Below, piece after piece: positions 54,248 to 62,384 of a stretch of 64,000 bases of DNA. The stretch comes from UBA1672 sp050633325 (GTDB taxonomy: Bacteria > Pseudomonadota > Alphaproteobacteria > Micavibrionales > Micavibrionaceae): positions 1 through 64,000 of the forward strand of contig JBOEGH010000006.1 in the NCBI GenBank assembly GCA_050633325.1. Direction: 5' to 3'. The position numbers were made by a program, and so were the translations under genes. Numbering within the stretch: the stretch's first letter is position 1; the number at the start of each line of letters is the position of its first letter. The notes below the pieces were generated by a model, which was not told the origin of the DNA, searched no databases, and saw nothing but the letters and a program-made list of their open reading frames with translations.

Positions 54248-54787
54248 ATGCCGGATACGGATGATAAAGATTTGATAGACCGCGCAGTGCGTGGTGATGC
54301 CGATGCTTTTGAGCATCTGGTAAATGATTACTATGAGGTAATGTTCAAGATGGCATATAAATGGTGCTCTAATCAACGGGATGCAGAAGATATAACGCAA
54401 GAAGCCTGCATTAAGCTCGCACGTGGAATCTCCGGTTATAAAGGCGACTCGAAATTCACCAGTTGGCTTTATCGTTTGGTAATTAATGCCGCAAAAGATT
54501 GGTATAAATCGCAAAACCGTCATCCTGACGGTGCCGAACTAATAGAAGAGTTTGCCGCAGAGGATGCAAATTCAGATGATAAGATATATGCCGCACAAGT
54601 ATGGAAACAGGTACATAAATTGCCGGATAGTGAAAAGGAATCATTGATTTTAGTGATGGGGCAGGGACTTTCACACAAAGAAGCTGCGAAAATATCTGGT
54701 GTAAAAGAAAGCACAATATCGTGGCGTATTCATGAAGCACGAAAAAAGATGCAAACAATTTTCGGGAAGGAGCAAAACTATGGATGA
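54248..54787 (+). CDS. ECF-type sigma factor
   Basis: A 179-residue RpoE-like sigma factor. Region 2 spans about residues 20-85: AFEHLVNDYYEVMFKMAY, DAEDITQEACIKLAR and FTSWLYRLVINAAKDWYK. Region 4 spans about 120-172, with the helix-turn-helix GLSHKEAAKISGVKESTIS. It overlaps the following vWA membrane protein by 8 bases, so the two are translationally coupled and the neighbour is the likely regulator. Its target promoters are not known. Confidence 0.93.
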   Translation: MPDTDDKDLIDRAVRGDADAFEHLVNDYYEVMFKMAYKWCSNQRDAEDITQEACIKLARGISGYKGDSKFTSWLYRLVINAAKDWYKSQNRHPDGAELIEEFAAEDANSDDKIYAAQVWKQVHKLPDSEKESLILVMGQGLSHKEAAKISGVKESTISWRIHEARKKMQTIFGKEQNYG

Positions 54788-57023
54788 GAAGAAATTAGAA
54801 GAAATTCTATCTAAAGACAATGCGCCTGAAATTGATGTTAATGCCCGCAAACGCGCGCTAAATTTAGCGATGTCAGAGTTCGAAACTCAAAAACAGAAAA
54901 AAAATCAGAAAAGTTCCCAAGGAATTTCACTCCTCGCTCGTCTTATAGGCATAAGCAATTCAAAACGAGGAAATGAAACAATGGAACAGAAGACAAAAAC
55001 GAAATTTATATATGGTGGTATGGCAACGGCGATGGCGGTTGTCCTTGTCGGTGGCTTAAGCTTTACACAATTAGAAGACACACTACGACGTTTCGACAAT
55101 CAAATGCCTAAAGGGTCTGAGATAACTAGTGTTCCTGGGGTAAATGAGGAGGTTTCTCCTGCATATATACAGGCTGTCGAAGAGAGAAATGAAGAAAGTT
55201 TAGAAAGAGCAATAGCATCGAGCAGTAGTTCAATCCCCACGCCAATACAATCTCCGCAACCTGTTGCAAAAAAAGAAATACAGGCTGACCCGCTATCTGA
55301 TTGGTCGCGTAACAACGTGAATGGCGTAAAAGATGCGAACAAAGCGCAGGCCAAAAGTAAGGCTGGAAAAAGGGTGGAGTTAGCAGAGCAAGAAGCGTCA
55401 CCTATGGAACAATGGGCGAGGGAACCGTCCAAGCCGTCTATCGCACAACCTGTCGTAAATTCTTCATTGCTTGGCGGTGCGGTTGAGAGCTTTACAGGTG
55501 CAGATGTTGTTTCTAATGCGCAAGAAGCAAAGAAATCATTTGGTGCTTCAAATGTAATGCAAGAACTGGTGATTATGGATGATGTTGATATTGTGTCACC
55601 CAATTATCAGGATGAAGGGCGTGATAAATTCGAAGATTTTGATGTTAATGCGTTTAAGTCGGTTTCTGCGGAACCTGTTTCCACATTCTCATCTGATGTT
55701 GATACGGCTAGCTATAGCTTTATACGCAGGCAGTTGAATAATGGCATGCTACCGCAAAAAGATGCCGTGCGCGTTGAGGAGATGGTTAATTACTTTGACT
55801 ATAATTATCCTGTACCACAAAGCCGAGCAGAACCATTCAAGCCGACAGTCACAGTAACTGATAGCCCATGGGCAGAGGGTAAAAAACTTATGCATATAGG
55901 CATAAAGGGGTACCAATTGGAAAAAACGGCTCTGCGCAGTAATGTTGTTTTCCTTTTGGATGTGTCAGGATCTATGAATGCATCGGATAAGTTGCCGTTG
56001 GTTAAGAACTCAATGAAAATGTTGCTAGATAGCCTTCATCCGGATGATACAGTGTCGATTGTGACTTATGCAGGATCGACAGGCGTTGTATTAGAACCGA
56101 CAAAAGCATCGCAGCACCGTAAAATTATTAACGCAATGGATAATCTGCACGCTGGTGGCGGAACTGCCGGTGCGGCTGGTATTAAACTGGCATATGATAT
56201 GGCAGAAGAAAACTTTGATAAGCGCGCTGTAAATCGTGTTATTTTGGCAACGGACGGTGATTTCAATGTTGGTATTACCAATCGTGAAGAGCTTCAGGAT
56301 TTTGTGGAGCGTAAACGTGATAAAGGTATTTTCTTGTCCGTTCTTGGCTTTGGCCAAGGTAATTACAATGATCATATGATGCAAACATTGGCGCAAAATG
56401 GCAATGGAACGGCTGCTTATATCGATAACCTGAACGAAGCACGTAAAGTTCTGGTGGAGGAGGCAACCTCGTCACTATTTCCTATTGCGAAGGATGTTAA
56501 GTTCCAAATTGAATTTAATCCAACATCCGTTGCCGAGTATCGCCTGATAGGTTATGAAACTCGCCATCTTAATCGTGAAGACTTTAATAATGATAAAATC
56601 GACGCAGGTGACATGGGTGCAGGCCACAGCGTAAGTGCAATTTATGAGTTCATACCTGTAGGAAGCGATGCGGTAAGTGTGGATGCATTGCGTTATACAT
56701 CAGGTGTTAAGAAAAAGAATGTCGTGCCAAGTGACGAATATGCTTACCTTAAAATTCGTTACAAGTTACCTATGGAAAGTAAGAGCAAGCTAATATCTGC
56801 GCCTGTTATGAAAAATTTTGAATATAAGAAAGATATGACAGATACGAACTTTGCAACATCTGTTGCGGCGTTTGGCCAGATATTAAAAGGTGGCCAATAC
56901 ACCGGAGAATTTTCCTATGATGATGTTATTTCTTTGGCGCAACAGGGAAAGGGGGACGATAAATTCGGATATCGTGCTGAATTTATAAACATGGTGCGTC
57001 TTGCTAAAACGCACTCACGCTAA
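54780..57023 (+). CDS. Membrane vWA-domain protein, YfbK-like
   Basis: 747 residues from the ATG at 54780, which overlaps the sigma stop and has GGAAGGAG upstream. Residues 1-70 are a short cytoplasmic helical segment that may act as an anti-sigma domain (inference). A membrane helix lies near 76-95. A disordered linker follows to about 285. Residues 300-345 hold the YfbK N-terminal block (DTASYSFIRRQLNNG). The vWA domain has MIDAS DVSGS at 394-398, and a C-terminal DUF3520-like domain includes SLAQQGKGDD and FINMVRLA. The sigma/vWA pair is recurrent in Proteobacteria. Confidence 0.9.
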   Translation: MDEKKLEEILSKDNAPEIDVNARKRALNLAMSEFETQKQKKNQKSSQGISLLARLIGISNSKRGNETMEQKTKTKFIYGGMATAMAVVLVGGLSFTQLEDTLRRFDNQMPKGSEITSVPGVNEEVSPAYIQAVEERNEESLERAIASSSSSIPTPIQSPQPVAKKEIQADPLSDWSRNNVNGVKDANKAQAKSKAGKRVELAEQEASPMEQWAREPSKPSIAQPVVNSSLLGGAVESFTGADVVSNAQEAKKSFGASNVMQELVIMDDVDIVSPNYQDEGRDKFEDFDVNAFKSVSAEPVSTFSSDVDTASYSFIRRQLNNGMLPQKDAVRVEEMVNYFDYNYPVPQSRAEPFKPTVTVTDSPWAEGKKLMHIGIKGYQLEKTALRSNVVFLLDVSGSMNASDKLPLVKNSMKMLLDSLHPDDTVSIVTYAGSTGVVLEPTKASQHRKIINAMDNLHAGGGTAGAAGIKLAYDMAEENFDKRAVNRVILATDGDFNVGITNREELQDFVERKRDKGIFLSVLGFGQGNYNDHMMQTLAQNGNGTAAYIDNLNEARKVLVEEATSSLFPIAKDVKFQIEFNPTSVAEYRLIGYETRHLNREDFNNDKIDAGDMGAGHSVSAIYEFIPVGSDAVSVDALRYTSGVKKKNVVPSDEYAYLKIRYKLPMESKSKLISAPVMKNFEYKKDMTDTNFATSVAAFGQILKGGQYTGEFSYDDVISLAQQGKGDDKFGYRAEFINMVRLAKTHSR

Positions 57024-57053
57024 GGGTTACGTGATAAATCTTAATCAAATGTC

Positions 57054-57082
57054 AAAGAGGCTGGGTATTCAGCCTCTTTTTT
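57054..57082 (+). terminator. Terminator after the sigma/vWA pair
   Basis: Perfect 10-base stem AAAGAGGCTG / CAGCCTCTTT with a 6-base loop and a T run, 31 bases after the vWA stop codon. Confidence 0.92.
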
Positions 57083-57129
57083 CTGGCTTTTCCTTGGTTT
57101 TTATACTACACAGGCGGTTGAATTTTTAT

Positions 57130-57153
57130 AAACAGGACATCTTTGCCCTGTTT
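57130..57153 (+). promoter_or_regulatory. Second hairpin in the typA leader
   Basis: AAACAGG / CCTGTTT with a 10-base loop followed by TTATTTAT, ending 25 bases before the typA ATG. It could be a weak terminator or attenuator, or a cold-sensitive leader structure. Confidence 0.4.
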
Positions 57154-57178
57154 TATTTATAGGAAAGATAATAAAGCC

Positions 57179-58999
57179 ATGAGTGATAAGTTAAGAAATA
57201 TTGCGATTATTGCCCACGTTGACCACGGGAAAACAACTCTAATCGATTCTATTATGAAGCAAAGTGGTATGTTCCGTGAAAATGAAGCCGTTGACGTTTG
57301 TGTCATGGACTCAAATGATTTGGAACGTGAACGCGGTATCACTATTTTGGCTAAGCCGACATCCGTTCAATGGGGCGATGTGCGAATTAACATTATAGAC
57401 ACACCGGGACACGCGGACTTCGGTGGTGAGGTTGAGCGCGTTCTTCATATGGCTGATGGTGTTATTTTGTTGACCGATGCCGCAGAAGGCCCGATGCCAC
57501 AGACTAAGTTCGTTCTTGGTAAGGCTCTTTCTCAGGGGTTGAAGCCAATAGTAATTATTAATAAAATTGATCGCCCGGATGGCCGTCCAGAAGAAGTAGT
57601 GGACGAGGTGTTTGACCTGTTCGTATCTCTTGATGCCAATGATGAACAGTTGGATTTCCCAATTCTGTATGCATCAGGCCGTGATGGCTGGTGTGTTAAA
57701 GACTTGTCGGATGATCGTAAAGACCTTTCACCTTTGATTGATATCGTTCTTGGACACGTTCCACCGCCAACAGTAGATTACGATAAGCCGTTCGCTTTGT
57801 TGGCTACCTTGTTGGATTCTGACCCTTATCTTGGGCGTTGTTTGACTGGTCGTGTTATTCAAGGGCGTGCAAATGTTAATGATACAGTTAAAGCTATGAG
57901 CCTAGATGGTTCAACCGTTGAAACAGGTCGTTTGACAAAGCTTCTAACATTTGATGGTACAGATCGTGTTCCGGTTAAATCAGTTAAAGCAGGGGATATT
58001 ATTTGTATCGCAGGCCTGTCAAAGGCATCTGTGGCGGATACTATTTGTGAACCTGCTCTTGAAAATGCAGTAGAATCAACCCCGATTGACCCTCCTACAA
58101 TGTCTGTGACAATATCTGTTAATGATTCTCCGTTCGCAGGTAAGGAAGGTTCTAAAGTTACATCAACAATGATCCGCGAGCGTCTACTTGCAGAAGCAGA
58201 AGTTAACGTTGCTATTACCTTTAAAGAAAGCGATGACAGAGATTCATTTGAAATCGGTGGTCGTGGAGAGCTGCAACTTGGTGTTTTGATTGAAACAATG
58301 CGTAGAGAAGGTTTTGAGCTTACTGTTTCTCGCCCGAAAGTGTTGTATCAAACAGATGAAAACGGCGTTAAGTGCGAACCAGTTGAAGAGGTTATCATTG
58401 ACGTTGATGAAGAATATTCATCAACTGTGGTTGATAAAATGAATCGCCGTAAAGCGGATATGACTGATATGCGTTCTTCTGGTGTAGGTAAGACACGTAT
58501 AACGTTTCTTGCGCCGTCACGTGGTTTGATTGGTTATCAAAGCACATTTATGACAGATACGCGTGGAACTGGTGTGATGAACCGTTTGTTCCATTCTTAT
58601 GCACCTTGTAAGGGAGACATCGGCCAACGTCGTCGTGGCGCATTGATTTCTACCGACACTGGTACTGCTGTTGCGTTTGCGATCTTTAATCTACAAGACC
58701 GTGGTGTAATGTTCATCGGTCACCAAACACCTGTTTATGCAGGTATGATTGTTGGTGAACATAATCGTGAGAATGATTTGGAAATTAACGTTCTTAAAGG
58801 TAAGAAGCTAACTAATATGCGTGCTTCTGGATCGGATGAGGCGGTTACTTTAACGCCACCACGTAAAATGTCGCTAGAAGATATGATGTCTTACATTAAT
58901 GATGATGAGTTGATGGAAGTTACTCCAACAAACCTTCGTCTGCGTAAGAAGTTTCTTTGTCCGCACGAGCGTAAAAAAGCAAGTCGCGGCGCAGCATAG
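57179..58999 (+). CDS. typA: Ribosome-associated GTPase TypA/BipA
   Basis: A translational GTPase of the EF-G family needed for 50S assembly and growth under stress or cold. 606 residues, the usual size. G1 is AHVDHGKTTL, then RGITILAK (G2), DTPGHADFGGEV (G3) and NKIDRPD (G4); the C-terminal domain has SRGLIGYQSTFMTDTRGTG. I chose MSDKLRNIAII at 57179 (AGGAAAG upstream) over an in-frame TTG 12 codons earlier. Confidence 0.97.
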   Translation: MSDKLRNIAIIAHVDHGKTTLIDSIMKQSGMFRENEAVDVCVMDSNDLERERGITILAKPTSVQWGDVRINIIDTPGHADFGGEVERVLHMADGVILLTDAAEGPMPQTKFVLGKALSQGLKPIVIINKIDRPDGRPEEVVDEVFDLFVSLDANDEQLDFPILYASGRDGWCVKDLSDDRKDLSPLIDIVLGHVPPPTVDYDKPFALLATLLDSDPYLGRCLTGRVIQGRANVNDTVKAMSLDGSTVETGRLTKLLTFDGTDRVPVKSVKAGDIICIAGLSKASVADTICEPALENAVESTPIDPPTMSVTISVNDSPFAGKEGSKVTSTMIRERLLAEAEVNVAITFKESDDRDSFEIGGRGELQLGVLIETMRREGFELTVSRPKVLYQTDENGVKCEPVEEVIIDVDEEYSSTVVDKMNRRKADMTDMRSSGVGKTRITFLAPSRGLIGYQSTFMTDTRGTGVMNRLFHSYAPCKGDIGQRRRGALISTDTGTAVAFAIFNLQDRGVMFIGHQTPVYAGMIVGEHNRENDLEINVLKGKKLTNMRASGSDEAVTLTPPRKMSLEDMMSYINDDELMEVTPTNLRLRKKFLCPHERKKASRGAA

Positions 59000-59048
59000 T
59001 TGCAGGTGTTCATTGCCTGTATGAGCATGGTTGTTTCTGTTTAAAATA

Positions 59049-59062
59049 TTGATTAAGATCAA
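59049..59062 (+). promoter_or_regulatory. FNR/FixK-type box upstream of the desaturase
   Basis: TTGAT-TAAG-ATCAA is a perfect match to the FNR/FixK consensus TTGAT-N4-ATCAA. A -10-like TCTACT at 59085-59090 would put the start near 59097 and the box centre near -41.5, the class II activator position. It lies 113 bases before the desaturase ATG. Confidence 0.6.
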
Positions 59063-59175
59063 TATTTTTACAGTATTTACATGCTCTACTGCTGTTAGTT
59101 AAAGGCTTTTTTATCTTGTGAACAAGCTTTTAAACTGTAACACTGTCACATGCGATAAATTGGAGAGTTTAATAT

Positions 59176-60258
59176 ATGTTAGATCACGTTGAGACACAGC
59201 ATAATAGGGTAGATGCAAGCACAAGTAATACACCTGTAATCAGTGATGATGACAAAGCGAAGGTGAAAAGATTTGTTAAGCATTGCTCAAAATATCAAGA
59301 ATCCGATGATCGTAAAGCTGTCTTTCAATTGATAAACACATTGGTTCCGTTCTTTGCAGTTTGTGGCATAATGATATACAGCTTTTCTTCTGCTTATTGG
59401 TTAACGGCATTGTTGACTATTCCGGCATCTCTTTTGTTAGTGCGTGTATTTATTATTCAACATGACTGCGGTCACGGTTCTTTTATGTCTTCACGAAAGT
59501 GGAATAATCGTATTGGACGATTTATGAGTGTTCTAACATGGACACCTTATGACTTTTGGCGCAAAACGCACAACATGCATCATGCAGGATCTGGTAATCT
59601 TGATAACCGTGGCTTCGGTGCAATCGAAACGGTTACTATAAAAGAATACGAAAAGATGAGTGATAAAATGAAGTCTTGGTATCGTTTATATCGTAACCCT
59701 TACTTCTTGTTATTATTTGGCACACCGTTTTTTATCATCATCGCTCAAAGGCTTCCAAAGGCCGACGCATTCCAGTTCTTTGAAGTTAAAAAATCTATAA
59801 AGTTTTCTCAAATTTGGAAAAGTGTTTTGGGTCTTAATCTGGCCTTGCTAATTGTCTATGGCGGTCTTGGAATGGTATTTGGTTTTGCAACAGTATTTCT
59901 AACCTATATGCCAATAGTTATCGGAACATCATGTGCAGGTGGGTGGTTGTTCTTTATGCAGCATCAATTCGAAGATTCCTATTGGGAATATCAAGATGAT
60001 TGGGATTACCATGAGGCCGCAGTTCTAGGCAGTTCTTATTACGACCTTCACCCTATTTTACAGTGGTTTACAGGTAATATTGGATTGCACCACATTCATC
60101 ATTTGAATGCAAAAATACCTAATTATAGGTTACAAGAATGCATGGATGATGATGAGGATCTAAAGACCTTGAATAGGATCACTTTCTTTGAAAGTTTCAA
60201 ATGTGTTCATCTTACTTTATGGGATGAAGATAAAAAGAAAATGGTTGGATTTGCTTGA
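59176..60258 (+). CDS. Fatty acid desaturase
   Basis: A 360-residue membrane di-iron enzyme that inserts double bonds into fatty acids using oxygen. The three His boxes are HDCGH (96-100), HNMHH (132-136) and HHIHH (305-309), with hydrophobic pairs near 50-95 and 210-260. Closest in form are the omega-6/DesA-like desaturases. A GGAGAG site precedes the ATG. An FNR-type box upstream suggests oxygen-linked control, sensible for an oxygen-using enzyme. It stands 89 bases before the bufferin-like operon. Confidence 0.93.
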   Translation: MLDHVETQHNRVDASTSNTPVISDDDKAKVKRFVKHCSKYQESDDRKAVFQLINTLVPFFAVCGIMIYSFSSAYWLTALLTIPASLLLVRVFIIQHDCGHGSFMSSRKWNNRIGRFMSVLTWTPYDFWRKTHNMHHAGSGNLDNRGFGAIETVTIKEYEKMSDKMKSWYRLYRNPYFLLLFGTPFFIIIAQRLPKADAFQFFEVKKSIKFSQIWKSVLGLNLALLIVYGGLGMVFGFATVFLTYMPIVIGTSCAGGWLFFMQHQFEDSYWEYQDDWDYHEAAVLGSSYYDLHPILQWFTGNIGLHHIHHLNAKIPNYRLQECMDDDEDLKTLNRITFFESFKCVHLTLWDEDKKKMVGFA

Positions 60259-60279
60259 GTATTTTTCTTTATTAAATTT

Positions 60280-60305
60280 GTAACGTTTTTTTAATCGCCA
60301 GCGAA
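60280..60305 (+). promoter_or_regulatory. SigF-type ECF promoter of the bufferin-like operon
   Basis: GTAACG at 60280-60285, exactly 16 bases, then CGAA at 60302-60305. From memory, Caulobacter SigF promoters, which drive metal-responsive buf genes, follow GTAACC-N16-CGAA; this matches in all but one base. It lies 42 bases before the precursor ATG. Confidence 0.6.
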
Positions 60306-60347
60306 TACGGATGTAACAATTTAATACATGAAAAGGAAAATACTAAT

Positions 60348-60728
60348 ATGAATACTAATGTTCTTCAAAAAAAGACCGTAAATAAGAAAGTAGCAACAGT
60401 CGCTTTAGCTGGTATATTGGCGATGGGTGCTTTCTCTGCTGCTCCTGCATTTGCTGGTCATGGCGCAAATGGATGTAGCGCAAGTGGTTGCGGTAAAAAA
60501 ATGGAGAAGAGTTCTTGTAAAGATGCTAGCTCCTGTAAAGGTAAAAGTTCTTGCAAGGGTGCAAACTCATGCAAAGGTTCTAATTCGTGCAAGGATAGTG
60601 CTGCTAAGAAATGCGATAAAGCCGGTTGTAAAACAGGTTGTGAAAGCAAAACAGGTTGCAAAACTAAGTCTAGCTGTAAAAGCAAAGGCGCAGCGCACCA
60701 TAACGATAACAGCCGTTACAACGACTAA
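60348..60728 (+). CDS. Exported Cys-rich bufferin-like RiPP precursor
   Basis: A 126-residue precursor. Residues 1-36 form a signal peptide (positive start, hydrophobic VATVALAGILAMGAF, cleavage after AFA). The mature part has 12 Cys at 43, 48, 57, 63, 69, 75, 81, 89, 94, 98, 104 and 110. From 57 to 81 they recur every six residues in a S-C-K-(G/D) setting. The rest is Lys, Ser and Gly, ending in a His-containing tail. AAAAGGAAAA precedes the ATG. The MNIO/BufC fusion gene begins 8 bases after its stop, so I infer a substrate whose Cys are modified and that binds metal, probably copper, in the periplasm. The EGKCG motif of classical BufA1 is absent. Confidence 0.82.
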   Translation: MNTNVLQKKTVNKKVATVALAGILAMGAFSAAPAFAGHGANGCSASGCGKKMEKSSCKDASSCKGKSSCKGANSCKGSNSCKDSAAKKCDKAGCKTGCESKTGCKTKSSCKSKGAAHHNDNSRYND

Positions 60729-60736
60729 TTAGATAT

Positions 60737-62377
60737 ATGATTAATCATACATTTCCTAAATTAGGTTATGGGTTGGGCTTTCGCTCATCCCATTTCCAAT
60801 ATATTAAAGACAATAATCCCGATATAGATTGGTTTGAGATTATTGCAGAAAATTATATGGATACTGACGGTCGCCCGCGACGTATTCTGGACGAGTTGAA
60901 GGAAAGATATCCTATTGTAACGCATGGCGTTTCTTTATCCATAGGTACTGTTGATCCTATAAATTCTGAATATTTAAAAAAATTAAAACAGCTTGAGCGT
61001 GACGTAAATCCGAAATGGATGTCAGATCATTTGTGCTGGACTGGTGTTGCGCATAAAAATACGCATGATTTACTTCCTGTACCATATACGGAGGAAGCTC
61101 TAAAACATATTGTTGAACGTATAAAGCAAGTACAGGACTTTCTTGGTAGAAGGCTGGTTTTAGAAAACCCTTCAACATATCTGGAATTTACGTGCTCATC
61201 GATGAGTGAGTGGGAATTTATTAACCGAATGGTTGAGGATTCGGGATGTGGATTGTTATTAGATGTAAATAACATTTATGTTAGTTGTTATAACCACCGC
61301 TGGGACCCAAAAACATATATAGACTCTATGCCCTTATCAGAGGTGGCGCAAATTCATCTTGCCGGTCATACTAATATGGGAACTCATATAATTGATACCC
61401 ATGATGACCATGTATTGGATGAGGTCTGGACACTATACGCATACACAATACAAAAAGCAGGTTTTGTTAATACCATGATAGAATGGGATGATAAAATACC
61501 TGAATTCCCTGTTATGATAGAGGAGCTTAACAAGGCACGCCATTGGGGCAAACAGGCCGAAGGACCAACCCCTATACCAAGTTTTAAGCGCTACAGTGAT
61601 AATATTCGCCCGCCGGATGATCCGTTACCGTATGAACAAGAGCTTGCAGATATGCAAAGTGCAATACTTAGCGGCGATGGTAGCAAAATGAATCCCGATG
61701 ACAGGGTTATACCAAAAACTGACTTTTCACCTTCGGAACAGATACAAAGCTATATTAATGGGTATCGTTATCGCTTGTTTGATATAGTTTTTGATGATTA
61801 CCCGGCAGTAATGAAAGCAATAGGACGGGACAAATTTATTGATTTAGTTGATGGTTTTGTTGAAAATACCCCATCCACGCATTTTAATGTTGCCAGATAT
61901 ATAGATGATTTTCCCGAATATATTAAGCCAAAAGTTTCCCCATTTATTCATGAGGTTTCGGTTCTTGAGACTGCTATTTCCAGAGTGTTTGATTATGATG
62001 AAACTAAGACATTACAACAAAGTGATTTAGAAGGATATGACCCTGAAGGGTTTATGTCAGCAAGTTTATTGCCTCGTAAAGCATTGAAGCTCTTTGCTTT
62101 TTCCTATCCTGTGAATTCATTTTATACGGCGTATATAAATGACACTGATATGGATATACCAAGTAAAGAACCATCATATTTGGCCGTGTATCGACATAAC
62201 GATGAAATGTGGCGTTTAGATTTAGAAGAAAGAGAATATTTGGTTCTGTCTTCCTTGTTCTCTGGTATAAGCGTCGGAGAATCGTTGAGTGCAACGTTAC
62301 CGGAAGACGAGATTGATGCAATAGGGCCGTGGTTTTCCCGTTGGATTAGTAACGGTCTTTTATCCAAAATATATTGA
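60737..62377 (+). CDS. MNIO (DUF692/BufB) fused to BufC (DUF2063) partner
   Basis: 546 residues in one frame. Residues 1-275 are a DUF692 multinuclear iron oxygenase: LGFRSSHFQYI, the metal-ligand segments THGVSLS (His63), MSDHLCWT (His98), LVLENPSTYL (Glu143), LLLDVNNIYVS (Asp176), IHLAGH (His207, His211), DTHDDHV and MIEWDD (Glu249). Residues 295-546 are a HvfC/BufC-type domain: IQSYINGYRYRLFDIVFDDY, then a vestigial-looking second half with VYRHNDEMWRLDLEEREY. Such pairs modify precursor cysteines. In the well-known systems the enzyme and partner are separate; here they are one chain. Its stop lies 7 bases from the convergent ABC-F gene. Confidence 0.88.
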   Translation: MINHTFPKLGYGLGFRSSHFQYIKDNNPDIDWFEIIAENYMDTDGRPRRILDELKERYPIVTHGVSLSIGTVDPINSEYLKKLKQLERDVNPKWMSDHLCWTGVAHKNTHDLLPVPYTEEALKHIVERIKQVQDFLGRRLVLENPSTYLEFTCSSMSEWEFINRMVEDSGCGLLLDVNNIYVSCYNHRWDPKTYIDSMPLSEVAQIHLAGHTNMGTHIIDTHDDHVLDEVWTLYAYTIQKAGFVNTMIEWDDKIPEFPVMIEELNKARHWGKQAEGPTPIPSFKRYSDNIRPPDDPLPYEQELADMQSAILSGDGSKMNPDDRVIPKTDFSPSEQIQSYINGYRYRLFDIVFDDYPAVMKAIGRDKFIDLVDGFVENTPSTHFNVARYIDDFPEYIKPKVSPFIHEVSVLETAISRVFDYDETKTLQQSDLEGYDPEGFMSASLLPRKALKLFAFSYPVNSFYTAYINDTDMDIPSKEPSYLAVYRHNDEMWRLDLEEREYLVLSSLFSGISVGESLSATLPEDEIDAIGPWFSRWISNGLLSKIY

Positions 62378-62384
62378 TTATAGG

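Noticed and set aside
57143..57178. Upstream TTG extension of typA
   Set aside because: The added residues are not part of the family, the region holds a hairpin and the ribosome site, and the canonical start MSDKLRNIAII follows.
60427..60732. Alternative-frame ORF across the Cys-rich precursor
   Set aside because: It lacks a signal peptide and ribosome site, and its low-complexity Val/Ala/Lys composition is the frame-shifted image of the Cys-Lys repeats in the real frame.
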